This document shows positions 23,533 through 31,828 of a DNA stretch of 39,996 nucleotides, piece after piece. The stretch is from positions 1 to 39,996 of the forward strand of contig CAZEGI010000009.1 in assembly GCA_964512105.1 (NCBI GenBank), read 5' to 3'. Both the position numbers and the translations under genes were made by a program. The DNA comes from CAZEGI01 sp964512105 (GTDB lineage: Archaea > Altiarchaeota > Altiarchaeia > IMC4 > CAZEGI01). Under the pieces are notes generated by a model that saw only the letters and a list, made by a program, of their open reading frames with translations, was not told where the DNA came from and made no database searches. The number at the start of each line of letters is the position of its first letter. The first letter of the stretch is position 1.

Positions 23533-24873
23533 ATGGACGCGCTGATACTTGCGGCGGGGGACGGCACACGTTTGAATCTTCCGAACACCGCGAAGGTTCT
23601 GGTGAAGGTCTGGAACGTTCCATTGATAGAGCACGTACTGTGGCGGCTGCAGGGCGCGGGCGTGACCCGGGCGGTGATTGTTGTTGGCCATCTTGGAAAC
23701 CAGATAAAGGAAAAGCTCAGGGACAACTGGCGCGGCGTTGAACTCGTTTACAGGGAAACGGACTGGTACGGCGACGGCGTTCTGAAGTCCGTGGCAAAGG
23801 CGAAGGACGCCTTGGGCGACCGGTTTGTTTTGATTTTCGGGGATACGATTGTCGGCACTGACACGATGCGGGACCTGGTGAAAAAACGCGCTGACCTTGT
23901 GTTCGGGGTCGTGAGGAGCGAGCATCCGGATTCCGCTGTCGCGCTGATAAAAAACCGTAAGTTGCAGAGGGTCGGAATGCACTCGGAGATGCAGGAATGG
24001 AACGCGGTCCTTACGGGGGTGTGCGTTTGTGATAAAAAAGCGTTCTTCAGGGCAGTGAACGCATGCATGCGGAAAGGAAGATTCGACAGACCGCACGCAA
24101 TCCAGTGGATGATCGAGCACAAGTACAAGGTTGCTTACTACGACATGTCGGACCGCATGTGGCTGGACATCGACACGAGACTTGACCTCGAGGATGCGGA
24201 AGAGGAGCTGTTCGACCGTGCCTGGACCCGGAGGTTGAGCCCGAGGAATAGGGATTTTTTCAGGAGGGTCTTCAACCTTTCCATATCCCTGAGGGTGAGC
24301 AGGCTAGTTGCGAGAACCAATATAACCCCGAACCAGCTGACAACGCTCGGCATGCTCGGATTCATAGCTGCGGGAATCCTGATGTCCGCACAACATTTCG
24401 TTCTCGGCTCGATAATCGCATATTCGTCCGCGATAATCGATGCGATTGACGGAAAAATCTCAAGGCTGAAGAACCAGCAGTCCGTACGCGGGGCGTTTTA
24501 CGACTCGATAAGCGACAGAATCAGCGAGTTCTCGGTTATAGGCGGTTTGACAATAGGTTTGTTCAAGATTTACAAATCAAACTACCTTCTGCTTTTGGGA
24601 TTCATCACGCTGTTCGGCTGGACGGTAAGATTTTACATGAAGGAACTTTTTTCAAACAAGATTGATGACCGGACGTGGAGCCATTTTTACATACCGAGGT
24701 GGATGGACCTCCGAGCAAGAGACATAGGGATTTTTGCGGTTTTGGTGTTCTCTGCGTTCGGATTCCCGCTGCTTGGCCTGCTGTATTTGGCAATATTTTC
24801 GAACGCGTTCATGCTCATGCGGTTCTTCCAGTGCATGCGGTTTCTAAAGAAACTCGATTCCGGAAGCGGTTGA
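23533..24873 (+). CDS. Bifunctional nucleotidyltransferase/CDP-alcohol phosphatidyltransferase (IPCT-DIPPS-like)
   Basis: 446 residues from the ATG at 23533 (MDALILAAGDGTRL). Residues 1-225 are a sugar-phosphate nucleotidyltransferase domain: the LAAGDGTRL signature, AKVLVKVWNVPLIEH, and a metal/phosphate site in LIFGDTIVG. Residues of about 250-440 are a membrane CDP-alcohol phosphatidyltransferase with DAIDGKISR-(8)-GAFYDSISD, matching DxxDGxxAR-x8-GxxxDxxxD except for Ser in place of Ala. Several TM helices follow. This fusion is the layout of CTP:inositol-1-phosphate cytidylyltransferase/DIP-phosphate synthase, which makes the (hyper)thermophile solute di-myo-inositol phosphate. A related polar-lipid headgroup transferase is the alternative. 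No inositol-1-phosphate synthase is in the window. The gene overlaps the convergent glycosyltransferase by 30 nt. Confidence 0.85.
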   Translation: MDALILAAGDGTRLNLPNTAKVLVKVWNVPLIEHVLWRLQGAGVTRAVIVVGHLGNQIKEKLRDNWRGVELVYRETDWYGDGVLKSVAKAKDALGDRFVLIFGDTIVGTDTMRDLVKKRADLVFGVVRSEHPDSAVALIKNRKLQRVGMHSEMQEWNAVLTGVCVCDKKAFFRAVNACMRKGRFDRPHAIQWMIEHKYKVAYYDMSDRMWLDIDTRLDLEDAEEELFDRAWTRRLSPRNRDFFRRVFNLSISLRVSRLVARTNITPNQLTTLGMLGFIAAGILMSAQHFVLGSIIAYSSAIIDAIDGKISRLKNQQSVRGAFYDSISDRISEFSVIGGLTIGLFKIYKSNYLLLLGFITLFGWTVRFYMKELFSNKIDDRTWSHFYIPRWMDLRARDIGIFAVLVFSAFGFPLLGLLYLAIFSNAFMLMRFFQCMRFLKKLDSGSG

Positions 24874-26289
24874 ATTTTTTATTTTTATTCTTAAGTTGGG
24901 TCGAGGAATCCGGAATAAATCATAATCAAAATTTTTTACATCTGCATTTGGCATTTCCTGAAGCATGGCACCGAAACCGCCACGGAACACGGTCGCGAGT
25001 TGTCGCGGGTAAGCCGATTTGTCGTGCGATTTTTCCCCACGCGGAATATGATTATGGATAAAGGTGTTACAAAACGCTATAGTCAATCCATTAATTTCAA
25101 TCAACGTATTCCAAAAGTTTTCTATAGTGAACCCTGAGGGAATCGTTGCGCCGGAATATTTTTCTCCGTATGATTCGCAGAATTTCTCGTTTATGGTTAA
25201 ATTTTCCAGAAGGAATTCCGAGTTGAACGCATATTCGCCGGAAAGTGGGTAAAGGCATTTCCCCATGGTTCTGAACCCGATTTTTTTGTACCATTTTTTT
25301 ATGAATTTTGTCGTCCCGCCGAACCGCAAGGGTGTCAGTTCCTTACCGGATTTCGGGATTCGCATGTAAACCGCTTTGTAGAAAGTTTCCTTTGCTTTTT
25401 CTTTTCCATACTTTTTCAAGATTTTCACAATGAGTTCAATGAATCTTCTCGCGAAAAAATTGCACGTTATGTCTACCGGTGTCGGCGGTATTTTTTCGAG
25501 ATGACGGAACGGCGGTAGAATGTCCGAATCCAGACAAATCACAAAATCGAAATCCGCATGGAATGCGTATTTCACTGCCGCTTCTAAGGCTTCGCCTTTT
25601 CCGGTTCCGGGATTCTTCACGACCGTGAGCTGCGCATCCAGCATCTCCTTCACTGCATCCGTTGAGGGGTTGCTCGACCATCCGTCCGCGAGAATCACCT
25701 CCTGCACGATTCCTTCTTCGACCAGGTCCCAGATGTCGCGGATGTTCGCAACAACGCTCGGCTCGTTGTAGTAGGGAAAAATGAGCGCAATCCTTATCTT
25801 GTCCTTATCCAGGATTTTTTTCCATTCCCTGGTTTTTGACAGTTCTGCCCGAAGTTTTCCGAGAAGGTCGAGTATCTCTTCAACTTTTTTCGGATTCCTT
25901 GAAGCGAGATTTTCTATCACCCTCACGTCCTTTTCGGTTACTTCGTTTAAAGCCCGTGCGCCCTTCTTTTTTTTGTAAAATTTTTTGAAGGAATCGAGAA
26001 AGTTTTTGTTTGCTAGAAACGAACAGAGTTCGGATTCCGCATACAGCTCAAAAGAATTTACTTTTTTTGCGGAGAATTTTTTCTTTTTTTCAATCTTGCT
26101 CTTTAGGGCAAAGGCTCTTTTGACGTATCCTTTTTTTATTTTTTTGAAAGTTTTATCATCTATCCGGAGAAGAGAAACGTAACGATCTGAATATTTTCTC
26201 GAATTGGTGATTCTCTCGGGAGTATCGAGAATTATGTAGTTTTTGTTGTCTCTCTCAACAATTCCGGATATTTCACCCTCGTAAATCAT
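24844..26289 (-). CDS. Second GpgS-like GT-A glycosyltransferase
   Basis: 481 residues. A lysine-rich N-terminal region of about 165 residues of unknown fold is followed by the GT-A core (RIALIFPYYNEPSVV). It shows VILADGWSSNPSTD, the nucleotide-binding GTGKGEALEAA, the DxD in FVICLDSDILPP, and CLYPLSGEYAFNSEFLLE, which parallels YPFSGECVFSRRAI in the 21033 gene. FTIENFWNTLIEING and HNHIPRGEKSHDKSAY complete the acceptor side. It is thus a distant paralog with the same glucosyl/mannosyl-glycerate-synthase-like pattern. The 3' end overlaps the IPCT-DIPPS-like gene by 30 nt in convergent orientation, and the 5' end is divergent from trmI across 33 AT-rich bases. It probably adds a sugar to a small acceptor or lipid precursor. 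Confidence 0.75.
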   Translation of the reverse strand: MIYEGEISGIVERDNKNYIILDTPERITNSRKYSDRYVSLLRIDDKTFKKIKKGYVKRAFALKSKIEKKKKFSAKKVNSFELYAESELCSFLANKNFLDSFKKFYKKKKGARALNEVTEKDVRVIENLASRNPKKVEEILDLLGKLRAELSKTREWKKILDKDKIRIALIFPYYNEPSVVANIRDIWDLVEEGIVQEVILADGWSSNPSTDAVKEMLDAQLTVVKNPGTGKGEALEAAVKYAFHADFDFVICLDSDILPPFRHLEKIPPTPVDITCNFFARRFIELIVKILKKYGKEKAKETFYKAVYMRIPKSGKELTPLRFGGTTKFIKKWYKKIGFRTMGKCLYPLSGEYAFNSEFLLENLTINEKFCESYGEKYSGATIPSGFTIENFWNTLIEINGLTIAFCNTFIHNHIPRGEKSHDKSAYPRQLATVFRGGFGAMLQEMPNADVKNFDYDLFRIPRPNLRIKIKNSTASGIEFL

Positions 26290-26322
26290 TGTTAAATATT
26301 AAACACAGTAATTAATACCAAG

Positions 26323-27045
26323 ATGTTTCTCCTGATGGATGAAAAGGGTTGTACATACCTTACAACCGCCGAGAAGGACCTGCACACGAAATACGGTTTC
26401 GTGAAAGCTGGGGAAATCAAAAAAACGAAACCCGGCGAACTTGTAGAATCGAACATAGGGAAAAAATTCCGTGTCCTTCACCCGAACTTCATTGACTTCA
26501 TGGAAAAGGCAAAGCGCGGGCCACAAACCATATCCCTGAAAGACTGCGGGCTTATAGCGGCATACACAGGAGTGACTTCGGGAAGTAGGGTGGTTGATGC
26601 AGGAACAGGCTCCGGATTGATGGCGATGTTTCTTGCACATATTGTCGATCCGGAAATTCTTACGACCTATGAAATCCGGGAGGACTTTGCGGAAATCGCG
26701 AAAAGTAATTTTGAGAAATTTAGTATAAAGAACATCAAATTGAAATTGAAAAGTATTTATGAAGGAATAGAAGAAAAAAATCTTGATTTAGTCGTGCTGG
26801 ATTTGCCTGAACCATGGATAGTTGTTGAGCACGTAACAAAAAGTCTCAAGGTTGGCGCATATCTTGTTTCTTATTCTCCTTCGATAAATCAATCAAAAAA
26901 ATTTTATGAGGAATTGAAAAAATACAATTTTACTTCCGAAACCCTCGAATGCGTTGTGCGGAACTGGGACCTAGAAAAGTTAAGGCCGCATACCCGCATG
27001 CTGGCGCATACCGGTTTTATAACGATTGCGAGATTTCTGGGCTAA
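26323..27045 (+). CDS. trmI: tRNA (adenine-N1)-methyltransferase
   Basis: 240 residues. The N-terminal beta domain (MFLLMDEKGCTYLTTAEKDL, HTKYGFVKAGEI) is followed by the Rossmann core: VVDAGTGSGLMAMFLAHIVD for the SAM-binding loop, LTTYEIREDFAEIAKSNF, LDLVVLDLPEPW and LVSYSPSINQ. The C-terminus is RPHTRMLAHTGFITIARFLG. This is the archaeal TrmI pattern, which makes m1A57/58 in the T loop of tRNAs. Its last 48 nt are duplicated at 27634-27657 plus 27757-27780 (44 of 48 identical, all four differences synonymous). The stop overlaps the convergent toxin gene by 4 nt. Confidence 0.93.
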   Translation: MFLLMDEKGCTYLTTAEKDLHTKYGFVKAGEIKKTKPGELVESNIGKKFRVLHPNFIDFMEKAKRGPQTISLKDCGLIAAYTGVTSGSRVVDAGTGSGLMAMFLAHIVDPEILTTYEIREDFAEIAKSNFEKFSIKNIKLKLKSIYEGIEEKNLDLVVLDLPEPWIVVEHVTKSLKVGAYLVSYSPSINQSKKFYEELKKYNFTSETLECVVRNWDLEKLRPHTRMLAHTGFITIARFLG

Positions 27046-27317
27046 TAAACTTTGTAGATGTTATCGTGGTGGTCGAAGTCATAGAATACCACTTTGTTTT
27101 CTGATTTGATATACCTGAATGTTAAAACAAATGAGCTATCAACGTGTACTCTTTTCAGATGTTGTAGTGGTTTCCTTAGATTTTTATAATGGTTAACATC
27201 TTCGCAAGTTAAAATCTCTTGCATTTTGTCCATTATGGCGTTATATTTACTAGGTTCTTTCTTGGATAACTTCTCCAGAATCCTTTTTAGTTTATCTTCT
27301 ACCGAGAACTCACGCAT
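27042..27317 (-). CDS. RelE/ParE-superfamily toxin
   Basis: 91 residues: helical N-terminus (VEDKLKRILEKLSKKEP), then YKNLRKPLQHLKRVHVDSSF, a beta strand VLTFRYIKSENKVVFYDF and a terminal DHHDNIYKVY. This is the compact fold of RelE-like mRNA interferases as annotated in archaea next to DUF2683 antitoxins. The start overlaps the antitoxin gene by 8 nt, the usual coupled toxin-antitoxin arrangement. The stop codon TAG lies within the reverse complement of the trmI stop region, so the two convergent genes share their last four bases. That arrangement supports insertion of the cassette exactly at the trmI 3' end. Confidence 0.85.
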   Translation of the reverse strand: MREFSVEDKLKRILEKLSKKEPSKYNAIMDKMQEILTCEDVNHYKNLRKPLQHLKRVHVDSSFVLTFRYIKSENKVVFYDFDHHDNIYKVY

Positions 27318-27555
27318 TCTCTATGTCTCTTCTCAGATCCTCTATGCTTTTATAAGTAATAAATTTTCCTTCTTTCTCGATTCTCCTTAATTTCTCTACA
27401 TATTCTGGTCTCAACTCTGGCTCAAGAAAATTTTCCTCATATTCACTCACTACCCGGCCGATTGCCTCTGATTTGTTCCTAAGGCCGTACTTTGCCTTCA
27501 ATATGTTCAGAACCCTGTTTGTATGTTCATCTATATTTATGACTGCTTGCACCAT
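27310..27555 (-). CDS. DUF2683-like ribbon-helix-helix antitoxin
   Basis: 81 residues. The N-terminal MVQAVINIDEHTNRVLNILK, KAKYGLRNKSEAIGRVVSEY is a ribbon-helix-helix type strand-helix-helix with the NKSEAI turn, and the C-terminal FITYKSIEDLRRDIENA is the toxin-binding tail. It would neutralise the overlapping downstream toxin and autoregulate the operon by binding its own promoter, as is usual in this class. The region upstream (about 27556-27600) has ATATATAATTATATATG, an AT-rich near-palindrome that could hold both TATA box and operator. Confidence 0.85.
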   Translation of the reverse strand: MVQAVINIDEHTNRVLNILKAKYGLRNKSEAIGRVVSEYEENFLEPELRPEYVEKLRRIEKEGKFITYKSIEDLRRDIENA

Positions 27556-27561
27556 GTTACA

Positions 27562-27580
27562 TCACATATATAATTATATA
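27562..27580 (-). promoter_or_regulatory. Promoter/operator candidate of the RelE toxin-antitoxin pair
   Basis: CATATATAATTATATATG is a perfect 18-nt palindrome directly upstream of the antitoxin ATG (27555). It combines a TATA-like sequence with dyad symmetry, which would suit a ribbon-helix-helix autorepressor. The role is inferred from position. Confidence 0.5.
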
Positions 27581-27633
27581 TGCCGGATATATAAATAGCA
27601 GTTTGGCTCTTAAGTGTAGATTATCGGATGAGG

Positions 27634-27780
27634 ATGCTTGCGCATACCGGTTTTATAAAATTCTGGGGGCTAAAGCCCCCAGTTTTATACACCAAAACCG
27701 CTGATTTATCCGACCTCTTACGACCACCTATTAAAATAGGCGGTTTTGAGTGTATAACTATTGCGAGGTTTCTGGGTTAA
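27634..27780 (+). pseudogene. Displaced copy of the trmI 3' end, interrupted by an insertion
   Basis: 27634-27657 and 27757-27780 together reproduce the last 48 nt of trmI (26998-27045) and encode the identical peptide MLAHTGFITIARFLG plus stop. The four differing bases are all third codon positions. The copy is split after TTTTATA by about 99 nt (27658-27756), with TATA on both sides. It lies beyond the toxin-antitoxin pair. This looks like the original gene end, displaced when a cassette carrying its own trmI 3' end entered, or a partial duplication. Confidence 0.8.
27658..27756. mobile_element. Palindromic 99-nt insertion (PATE/IS200-end-like)
   Basis: It contains a perfect hairpin CTGGGGGC-TAAA-GCCCCCAG (27663-27682). 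A larger hairpin has TATACAC and AAAACCGC (27686-27701) pairing with GCGGTTTT and GTGTATA (27740-27756), with CCTATT-AA-AATAGG-like pairing inside (27728-27740). No ORF is present. Subterminal hairpins without terminal inverted repeats recall non-autonomous relatives of IS200/IS605 elements (palindrome-associated elements in archaea). It interrupts the trmI relic and is flanked by TATA. Confidence 0.55.
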
Positions 27781-30700
27781 ATCGGTTCCAGCGGTACGGA
27801 TATGAGGTTCCAGCCCTGTTTGAAGGTCATGTTTGATGTTTCATAGGTTGTGTTCCTTCCGACAACAAAGGTGCTGAACTTCGTGACCTCTGCCCAGACG
27901 TAGTTGCTGGCCGTGTTTACACCCGTGTCGAGCACCCAGGACATTGTGCTGCTGTCCAACTTCTGCCATTCGTTCAGGGTCGAGTTGTACCTGTAAATGC
28001 TGAGTTCGGACTCGCTTATGCCTGCAACTTCGAGTTCAGCATCGGTGTAGTATATCCTTATGACTGCGGAACTCAGTGCGTTGGTAATTTCGGGGCTTAC
28101 AGTTATGCTGACATACTTGTCAAGGCCGGGCGCGTTAAACATAGAGCCGACCGAAGTGTTCGATGAGAGAGTTATGGTAACGTTTGCGTTGGAGACGTTT
28201 CCTGTGGTCGTTATCTGTACCACCGTATCCCCGCTAGATGCGTCGATTGTCGCTGGTGTGCCGTTGGTTGTGTTCGTGACAGTTGTTTGGGTTATGTTAT
28301 CCACGATTTCGAATGATGCTGACCCTGTATCGTTTGCATTTCCGCTTGTGTCGTTGGCCACTATTGTTACGGAATAATTGCCTATGCGATTGGTTCCTGA
28401 GAAATAATTGCGGTAGGTGGGTGATGTCTCGCGCAGGGTTACTGTCTCAGTCGTGCCGTTGGGTAAGGTCACTCTTGCAGTGACACTGGCTATCTCGAGG
28501 TCATCAACGTTTGCGGAGATGGTCACAGGTATGCCTGCCACTGTTCTTGTGGGTATTACTGTTATGCTAGATACACTCGGTTTTTCAGTGTCGGTAACCC
28601 ACCCGAATGACTTGTTGAATGGATAATGATCAATGGCTCCTGAACCGCCGCTTATGTTGCGGGGCTGATTGCCATTGCTTGGATTGCCGGTACAGTTGTG
28701 TCCGCTCCAGTAGTTGCCGCCGATAACGGATCCCATGTCCCACGTGTTGTTCAGGGTATCATATGCTGGGGTTGTGCTGTTTATCAGATTGTTATGATAA
28801 AGGGTATTGTTCGCCGACCCGGTGATGTAAATCCCATACTGGCTTAATTTCACGGTGTTGTTTAGGATAAAGCTATTTTCGCTGTAGTACAACCTGATTC
28901 CATAAGTATTGTTGTCAAGAATGTTTCTGGACAGATAATTGCCGTTACTTGAGTACAGGTATATACCAGTATCCGAAGTTCCGGATTGGTTCTTTATTTC
29001 ATTCCTTTCCAGCCGGTTGTTATCCGAGTAGTATGCATATATGCCGATGTCTGAGTTTGATCTTACGGTATTTTGGTTGAGGTTGTTATTTTGCGAATCA
29101 GAGAGGTAGATACCATAATTATTGTAATTTAGGGTATTATTGGATATTGTATCATTGTTGGAGTAGTAATAGTAGATTCCATAGTAGCTGAAACTCACCC
29201 TGTTGTTTTCAAGTACATTTCTTGAGGATGACGAACGGATGTAAATGCCTCGGGAGTAGTTGAGGATGGTGCAGTTTCTTATCGTTACATTTACATAAGT
29301 ATATGAGTATATTCCATATCCTACGCCCGTTCCATTAATGACCGAGTTGTTGCAGTCCAGAAACACGTTAGAGGTGTTTATTATTATTGCGCCGTCCGTA
29401 TCCGGATCGTCCAAACTCAGGGTTCCTCCGTTCAGGATCGTGTTTGAATTTATGTACATGTCGGTAAGTTGTGGCAGGGTGAGATTGCGATAGGTAATCT
29501 CACCGGCAGTTACGTTCACCTGCGTCTTATTCGAGCGAAGGTTTTGCGAGTATACAGAATCCGCAGTTACGTTGTAAGTTCCTGTGTCAAGTGCGACTAT
29601 TTCGTAAAGTCCTAATGAATCCGTGTAATCTGAGCCCGAACTCGGACCACCACTGACCGACACATAGTGCGAGTATATGGGGATGCCACTCGGGTCGGTA
29701 ACGTAACCCGTGAGTATGCCTCCCGTTCGCATAGTGATGTTGATGTTTGTCGTTTCACCATGGTTTACCACGGTTATGTTGTATGTCCACAACAGGTTCA
29801 CGCCGGATGGCGGTGTCACTGACACATTGTAGTTTCCTGCAGCAAGCCCTTTTATCATGAAATCCCCGCTGGCGTTGGAATAGTTGCTTCCCGACGTTGG
29901 CCCAAGACCTAAGACGATGTGGGCATTATAGACGGGCGTCCCGTTTATATACAGAATTTTCCCGGATATTATCCCCTCATGCTGGAGCGTTATGTTTAGT
30001 TCGGTAGTATTCCCTATGGTTGCGCGAACGGTGGTGGTGTTTGCTAGGTAATCCGTTCCGTATGGGGACGCTGCGGTAATTGAATAGTTGCCGTTTGAAG
30101 GTATCGTCAGGCGATAGTAGCCGCTGGCATTGGAGGTATCACTGTCCCCGGAATGTGAAACAATAGAATTCGGAATGGGTGTTCCGTTGACGTCCTTCAC
30201 GTAACCCTGGATCACTCCGGCGATTTGGAAGTTGGTGTAGTTGTACGCGCTTGTTGTGTATGCATCATGAACGCTGTTATACTGTTCGGAGTATTCAGTG
30301 TTGTAAACATGGACATCCCTGAGATAATACGGACCGTTTACTCCGTTTCCGTATATGGTTTTTCCGTCGAATATCAGCGTCATCGTCCTACTTTGGCTGG
30401 CATTGAGCGCCGATGTGTTGCTCGCCCATTTGATTTCACGGTTGTTACTGTCCACGAGTCTTGCGTTTATTCCGTATGTCCCGTTATTTTCTGCGACTAC
30501 GCCTACGGTAACCACCAGCGCGTCGTACATGCTGTCGTTGTTCACATCAACACCGCGGTCCGAATAGTTTTCAGTAAACTCGACAAAGTATCTCTCGAAG
30601 CTGGTGTAGTTGTAATCACGCGTGGTATGGGGGTCCGTTTCGTAGTCAAGCTGATTGCCGCTTTGGTCGTAGAGGTTCACATATTTCAGAACGTATGGTC

Positions 30701-31805
30701 CGTTTACCCTGTGGCTGTAAATCTCAATACCATCGAAGTATACCTGGATGTCCCTTAATCCTCCGGTGAGATTTGTATCATTTTTGGCGGACACGATGTA
30801 ACTTCCGTTGCCGTCGTACAGATATCCGTAAAGCGTGTAACTCCCGTTTGCAGTAACATTCACCCTTGCAATGACTTTGAGGTAGTCGTAGAAGGTGTCA
30901 TCGTCAAGATCGACTCCCGAATCCGTATAGTTACTTACGAATCCTGCAGATGACATCTGGAATTCATTGTAACGGTAGGCTCTTGTGCTGTACCTATTTT
31001 CGAGGCTTGTGATGAGTGTGTAGTTGCTGGAATTTCTGTACACCTCGATGGAAATGTTGTAGGTTGTGTTCGAGATTCGGGCCCTCCAGATGTCTGCCCC
31101 GCTTATGTTTACCTGGATGTTTTTTGTTGCATTGTTAAGCGTTTGCGTGGTATTTGTTCGGGAGATGTAGGTGCCGTTGCGACTGTCCAGTATCACGTAG
31201 ATGTCATAAACCTCATAGGTGCTGTTCGTGTTTGTGGATATATTCATATCAACGACCAGGAAGTTGTAAAGCGTGTTATTGTCGGTGTCTAGTCCGTATT
31301 CAGAGTAGTTGATGTTGAAGTAGGTAAGGCGGGACAGTTCGAACTGAGTGTAATTGTAGGAATTTGTTTGATAACTGCCCCTCGCAATCAGCGTCTCATT
31401 TAGTATTGTCTGGAGCGTATACGATATGTTATAGGGGCCATCAAGACCCTTCTCGCGAATCTTTTCTCCTCCGAAGTCCAGCTGTATGTTCCCCGGTGAT
31501 GCAAGCGTACCGTATCCATTTGCATCCATTATAAACTCGCCTGTTGCAGTGGTCAGACGTCCTGAAAGACCATAAGTGCCTGAAGTGCTGACCGTAACGC
31601 TCACGTTGACAGTGAGGAAATCGTAAAGACCGTTGCTGTTCGTATCAATAAGATATACGGTGCTGCTGGTTATTGACGCACCCGAAGATTCGAAATCGGG
31701 CGCATTGTATGATGAGGTTGTGTAGGGTATGCCATCCACAAATAGAGGGTTTTCCTGTGTCGGGTCGTTGTTTGATGGCTGCGTTCCGTTTCCATAGATG
31801 CTCAC
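27777..31805 (-). CDS. Large secreted surface protein, C-terminal part
   Basis: 1,342 residues in this frame; the true N-terminus is upstream (31829-34320). In order it contains four tandem modules of about 125 residues, each with a calcium-loop-like DxNxNGLYDFLxVxVxV signature (for example IDTNSNGLYDFLTVNVSVTV). Three carboxypeptidase-regulatory-like beta sandwiches follow (GVIQGYVKDVNGTPIPNS, GIISGKILYINGTPVYNA, GILTGYVTDPSGIPIYSH). A NosD-type parallel beta helix comes next, with NNTLNYNNYGIYLSDS-like rungs, then an Ig-like domain and a PGF-pre-PGF-like domain ending at SNYVWAEVTKFSTFVVG. It ends abruptly in a GWNLISVPLEP motif whose stop lies in the trmI relic. Very many N-x-S/T sequons suggest a glycosylated cell-surface or S-layer-associated protein. 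Confidence 0.85.
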   Translation of the reverse strand: MSIYGNGTQPSNNDPTQENPLFVDGIPYTTSSYNAPDFESSGASITSSTVYLIDTNSNGLYDFLTVNVSVTVSTSGTYGLSGRLTTATGEFIMDANGYGTLASPGNIQLDFGGEKIREKGLDGPYNISYTLQTILNETLIARGSYQTNSYNYTQFELSRLTYFNINYSEYGLDTDNNTLYNFLVVDMNISTNTNSTYEVYDIYVILDSRNGTYISRTNTTQTLNNATKNIQVNISGADIWRARISNTTYNISIEVYRNSSNYTLITSLENRYSTRAYRYNEFQMSSAGFVSNYTDSGVDLDDDTFYDYLKVIARVNVTANGSYTLYGYLYDGNGSYIVSAKNDTNLTGGLRDIQVYFDGIEIYSHRVNGPYVLKYVNLYDQSGNQLDYETDPHTTRDYNYTSFERYFVEFTENYSDRGVDVNNDSMYDALVVTVGVVAENNGTYGINARLVDSNNREIKWASNTSALNASQSRTMTLIFDGKTIYGNGVNGPYYLRDVHVYNTEYSEQYNSVHDAYTTSAYNYTNFQIAGVIQGYVKDVNGTPIPNSIVSHSGDSDTSNASGYYRLTIPSNGNYSITAASPYGTDYLANTTTVRATIGNTTELNITLQHEGIISGKILYINGTPVYNAHIVLGLGPTSGSNYSNASGDFMIKGLAAGNYNVSVTPPSGVNLLWTYNITVVNHGETTNINITMRTGGILTGYVTDPSGIPIYSHYVSVSGGPSSGSDYTDSLGLYEIVALDTGTYNVTADSVYSQNLRSNKTQVNVTAGEITYRNLTLPQLTDMYINSNTILNGGTLSLDDPDTDGAIIINTSNVFLDCNNSVINGTGVGYGIYSYTYVNVTIRNCTILNYSRGIYIRSSSSRNVLENNRVSFSYYGIYYYYSNNDTISNNTLNYNNYGIYLSDSQNNNLNQNTVRSNSDIGIYAYYSDNNRLERNEIKNQSGTSDTGIYLYSSNGNYLSRNILDNNTYGIRLYYSENSFILNNTVKLSQYGIYITGSANNTLYHNNLINSTTPAYDTLNNTWDMGSVIGGNYWSGHNCTGNPSNGNQPRNISGGSGAIDHYPFNKSFGWVTDTEKPSVSSITVIPTRTVAGIPVTISANVDDLEIASVTARVTLPNGTTETVTLRETSPTYRNYFSGTNRIGNYSVTIVANDTSGNANDTGSASFEIVDNITQTTVTNTTNGTPATIDASSGDTVVQITTTGNVSNANVTITLSSNTSVGSMFNAPGLDKYVSITVSPEITNALSSAVIRIYYTDAELEVAGISESELSIYRYNSTLNEWQKLDSSTMSWVLDTGVNTASNYVWAEVTKFSTFVVGRNTTYETSNMTFKQGWNLISVPLEPI

Positions 31806-31828
31806 GCCCTTAACGGTATATGTTCCGT

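Noticed and set aside
28857..29300. DNA repeats in the surface gene as a possible repeat array
   Set aside because: The repetition follows the protein rungs of a parallel beta helix (NNT, GIY words), not a nucleotide repeat element.
30225..30758. Plus-strand ORF of 177 codons antisense to the surface gene
   Set aside because: The opposite strand shows clear repeated protein modules; this is a shadow frame.
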